Shown one piece after another: positions 62,039 to 64,000 of a DNA stretch of 64,000 nucleotides. The notes beneath the pieces were generated by a model. That model saw only the letters and a program-made list of their open reading frames with translations, had not been told where the DNA came from and did not search any database. The position numbers were made by a program, and so were the translations under genes. Positions within the stretch are counted from its first letter, which is position 1. Every line of letters starts with the position of its first letter. Source of the DNA: Sediminibacillus terrae (lineage in GTDB: Bacteria > Bacillota > Bacilli > Bacillales > Amphibacillaceae); NCBI RefSeq assembly GCF_009602435.1, contig NZ_VZDQ01000029.1, positions 65,999 to 129,998 of the forward strand, read 5' to 3'.

Positions 62039-63820
62039 ATGGGGATAAAGTTTTGGGCAGGCAGTAAAAACACGAAGCATGCAACAAGACGGGCAGCCTT
62101 AAGGAGTTACTTTTTGAAAAAAAGCAAGTGGAACAATATCACGATAAGTCGCAAACTGTTGTTGCAGGCTTTTTTGACAATTGGGCTTTATCTTGCTGCC
62201 GCCGTTATCATTGGCAGTTTGCTGGTCAGTTTAGTGAAGGATATACATCGTATTAAGATTCAGGAAGAACGGGCGGTGCAGATGACGGAAATTGGTTCAT
62301 TAATAAGGTCGAAGGACATCCGCATCGCCGATTATATAACGTTTTTGCGAAGTGAAGACCAGCAGGAATACCGTCAGCTTCGGAACAGTCTGAATGAAAA
62401 AATAAAAGAGGTATCTGCCGCTGTAACTGATACTCCAGCGGCTGGAACGTTCCGGGAAATCGAAAATAACAACCGGGAAATCGATAAACTGTTTGTCGAC
62501 AATGTCGTCCCGTCAGTGGTTCGAGGAGACACGGAAATATATACCGATGCACGTTTGCAGATTTCTGCGCTTCGTAATCAGAATGTCGAACTGCTTGATC
62601 AACTTAAAACGGATGTTCAAGCTGACAGTAACCAATTGATCACTGCAGCCGAAAACAATATCAGGACAGCCATGATTTCCATGGCGGCGGTAATAATGAT
62701 TGTCAGTATTATCAGTGCCGGAATGGCCGTTTTGATTGCCCGCACCCTTAGACAAGGGTTGAAGCAACTAGTGGAAGTCAGTCATCGAATTGCGGACGGA
62801 GATTTGACCAACCAAGAAATTGATTATGAAGGGGAGGATGAAATCGGACAGCTGACCAAAGCGGTGAACAAGATGAATCGGAAAATCAAGGAGATGGTCG
62901 GCCATATTCAGCAAACATCCCGTCAAGTCTCCGGGCAGAGCGACTTTTTATACCGGCATTCCAATGAAGTACAACAGGCGAGTGAAAATATAGCAGCCAC
63001 TATGCAGCAATTATCGGCAAGCTCCCAGGAACAAGCCGGTTTTTCACAAAGCATTCACGGGATAGTCAGCGGTTTCTATCAGGATATTGAACGGGCAGAT
63101 GCAAAGGGAGCTGAATTGGCTGCCTCTTCCAAACAGGTCCTGTCTGCCACCCAGGCCGGGAGTGAATCGATGAACAGCACAACCAGCCAGATGAAAGAAG
63201 TGTATGCTATTTTTGAAAGTGCTGTGGAAAAAATGCGCAATTTGGACGAGAGTTCCAAGGAGATTTCTCATTTGGTGGAAGTGATCAAGGGAATTGCCGC
63301 ACAAACGAATTTGCTTGCACTCAATGCTTCGATTGAAGCAGCCAGGGCGGGCACTGCCGGAAAAGGGTTTGCCGTGGTGGCCGAAGAAGTCCGGAAGCTT
63401 GCAACACAGGTCGAGCTTTCTGTCAGTGAAATCACCAGAATGATTTCGGGAATACAGGCCGATACAGCGAATGTTTCCTCATCCCTGACCGATGGTTATC
63501 AGCAAATCGCAGAAGGAAAACAGAAATCTTTGGAGACAGAGACAAGTTTTCATTACATACAGGAAGAGATGGCAGGAATGGCCGATGGAATCCAAACCAT
63601 CTCTCAGACAATCCGACAGCTGAGCTTGAACAGCAAAGATATCAACCAATCGGTCGATAAAATCGCAGATATCACCAATCAATTTTCAATCGGTTTTGAG
63701 CAAGCGTCTGGTTCGGTTCTTGAACAGAAGCAGGAAATCAGAGGTGTTTCCGACAGCGCCGCCACCCTAGCAGATTACGCAAGACAACTTGATAAGGCGG
63801 TCGCACGCTTTACCATATGA
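62039..63820 (+). CDS. Methyl-accepting chemotaxis protein
   Basis: A 593-residue transmembrane chemoreceptor. Two membrane segments (about 44-68 and 212-234) flank a helical extracytoplasmic domain of the four-helix-bundle type ([20 protein letters not shown]). A HAMP domain follows (about 235-290). The signalling tip is [38 protein letters not shown], the strictly conserved CheA/CheW contact. ATG 62039 has AAGGTGGTAGGGGG upstream. The long basic N-terminus before the first helix (about 40 residues) is unusual. The ligand is unknown. Confidence 0.95.
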   Translation: MGIKFWAGSKNTKHATRRAALRSYFLKKSKWNNITISRKLLLQAFLTIGLYLAAAVIIGSLLVSLVKDIHRIKIQEERAVQMTEIGSLIRSKDIRIADYITFLRSEDQQEYRQLRNSLNEKIKEVSAAVTDTPAAGTFREIENNNREIDKLFVDNVVPSVVRGDTEIYTDARLQISALRNQNVELLDQLKTDVQADSNQLITAAENNIRTAMISMAAVIMIVSIISAGMAVLIARTLRQGLKQLVEVSHRIADGDLTNQEIDYEGEDEIGQLTKAVNKMNRKIKEMVGHIQQTSRQVSGQSDFLYRHSNEVQQASENIAATMQQLSASSQEQAGFSQSIHGIVSGFYQDIERADAKGAELAASSKQVLSATQAGSESMNSTTSQMKEVYAIFESAVEKMRNLDESSKEISHLVEVIKGIAAQTNLLALNASIEAARAGTAGKGFAVVAEEVRKLATQVELSVSEITRMISGIQADTANVSSSLTDGYQQIAEGKQKSLETETSFHYIQEEMAGMADGIQTISQTIRQLSLNSKDINQSVDKIADITNQFSIGFEQASGSVLEQKQEIRGVSDSAATLADYARQLDKAVARFTI

Positions 63821-63867
63821 GGCCGGGCGTGCCGGAACACCAACTGTAGCTATGTAAAGGCAAGAGG

Positions 63868-64000
63868 TCATTTTTTTAGCTGATTGAGCAGTTTTTTCGT
63901 GTGCTTAGGGGTCTTTAAATGGTAGATGGTAATGTCGTTCGTGTTCCTCAGCTTGTCTTTGATAGCAGGGGCCCTCCGTTTCTTGAACCTGGCCACCCAA
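63868..64000 (-). CDS. C-terminal end of an unknown gene (partial)
   Basis: On the minus strand a frame open to the window edge gives 43 residues ending with a basic helical tail (DITIYHLKTPKHTKKLLNQLKK) and TGA at 63870-63868. Too short to name. Its coding character is likely but not certain. Confidence 0.45.
   Translation of the reverse strand, partial: WVARFKKRRAPAIKDKLRNTNDITIYHLKTPKHTKKLLNQLKK

Overview
The window looks like chromosome from a spore-forming Bacillaceae bacterium, probably a halotolerant genus near Virgibacillus, Oceanobacillus or Halobacillus. The evidence is strong AGGAGG ribosome sites with GTG and TTG starts, a CotF-type spore coat protein, a SigM-like sigma/anti-sigma set, HrcA (CIRCE), Fur and CcpA (cre) type sites, MsmX-dependent style sugar importers without their own ATPase, and intergenic repeats of a Bacillaceae kind. 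I could not fix the genus from sequence alone. No rRNA, tRNA, CRISPR array or complete insertion sequence was seen.

Most notable system (3206-7187): a compact RiPP-like cassette. It has an ArsR-like regulator, an MFS exporter on the opposite strand, a 12-residue peptide gene (5189-5227, MADKPVTVNVFC) with a very good ribosome site, a hairpin, a radical SAM/SPASM enzyme, and an EpiD-type flavoprotein decarboxylase that overlaps the radical SAM gene by 11 nt. EpiD-family enzymes oxidatively decarboxylate a C-terminal cysteine, and the mini-peptide ends in cysteine. I infer an apparently leaderless, radical-SAM-modified peptide with a C-terminal enethiol. I do not recognise it as a described system.

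Region by region. 1-3051: the end of a LysM repeat protein, then CIRCE-controlled htpG. 7856-13103: a YitT-type membrane protein, a GNAT acetyltransferase, a sigM-yhdL-yhdK-like operon and an anchored TolB-like propeller. 13165-16094: a phospholipase A2-fold protein, a glutaredoxin, a Cys-rich small protein, a FrnE/DsbA oxidoreductase and a coiled-coil protein. 16212-19438: a PLD-nuclease/SF2-helicase protein facing a Nudix hydrolase, possibly defence. 19828-31081: mixed oxidoreductases, small unknown proteins, a GyrI-like/WYL regulator pair, a VWA protein, and a ferredoxin-NADP reductase with a Fur box. 31585-34743: divergent siderophore uptake genes under Fur boxes. 34812-43292: lipoprotein, SEC-C protein, and HxlR/LLM/FMN-reductase genes. 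43464-49730: a GH13_18 phosphorylase, glycerate kinase, Na+ symporter and CdaR-like regulator, read as glucosylglycerate uptake and breakdown. 50079-59148: a maltodextrin cluster (GH13_20 enzyme, MalEFG-like importer, GH31 alpha-glucosidase, LacI regulator). 59388-64000: CotF-like coat protein, alpha/beta hydrolase, chemotaxis receptor and a partial gene.

Six copies of an inverted-repeat element (ends GGGACAAAAGCAT / ATGCTTTTGTCCC) lie within 8-22 bp of stop codons (8748, 31294, 36300, 41173, 49740, 59170). They apparently double as transcription terminators.
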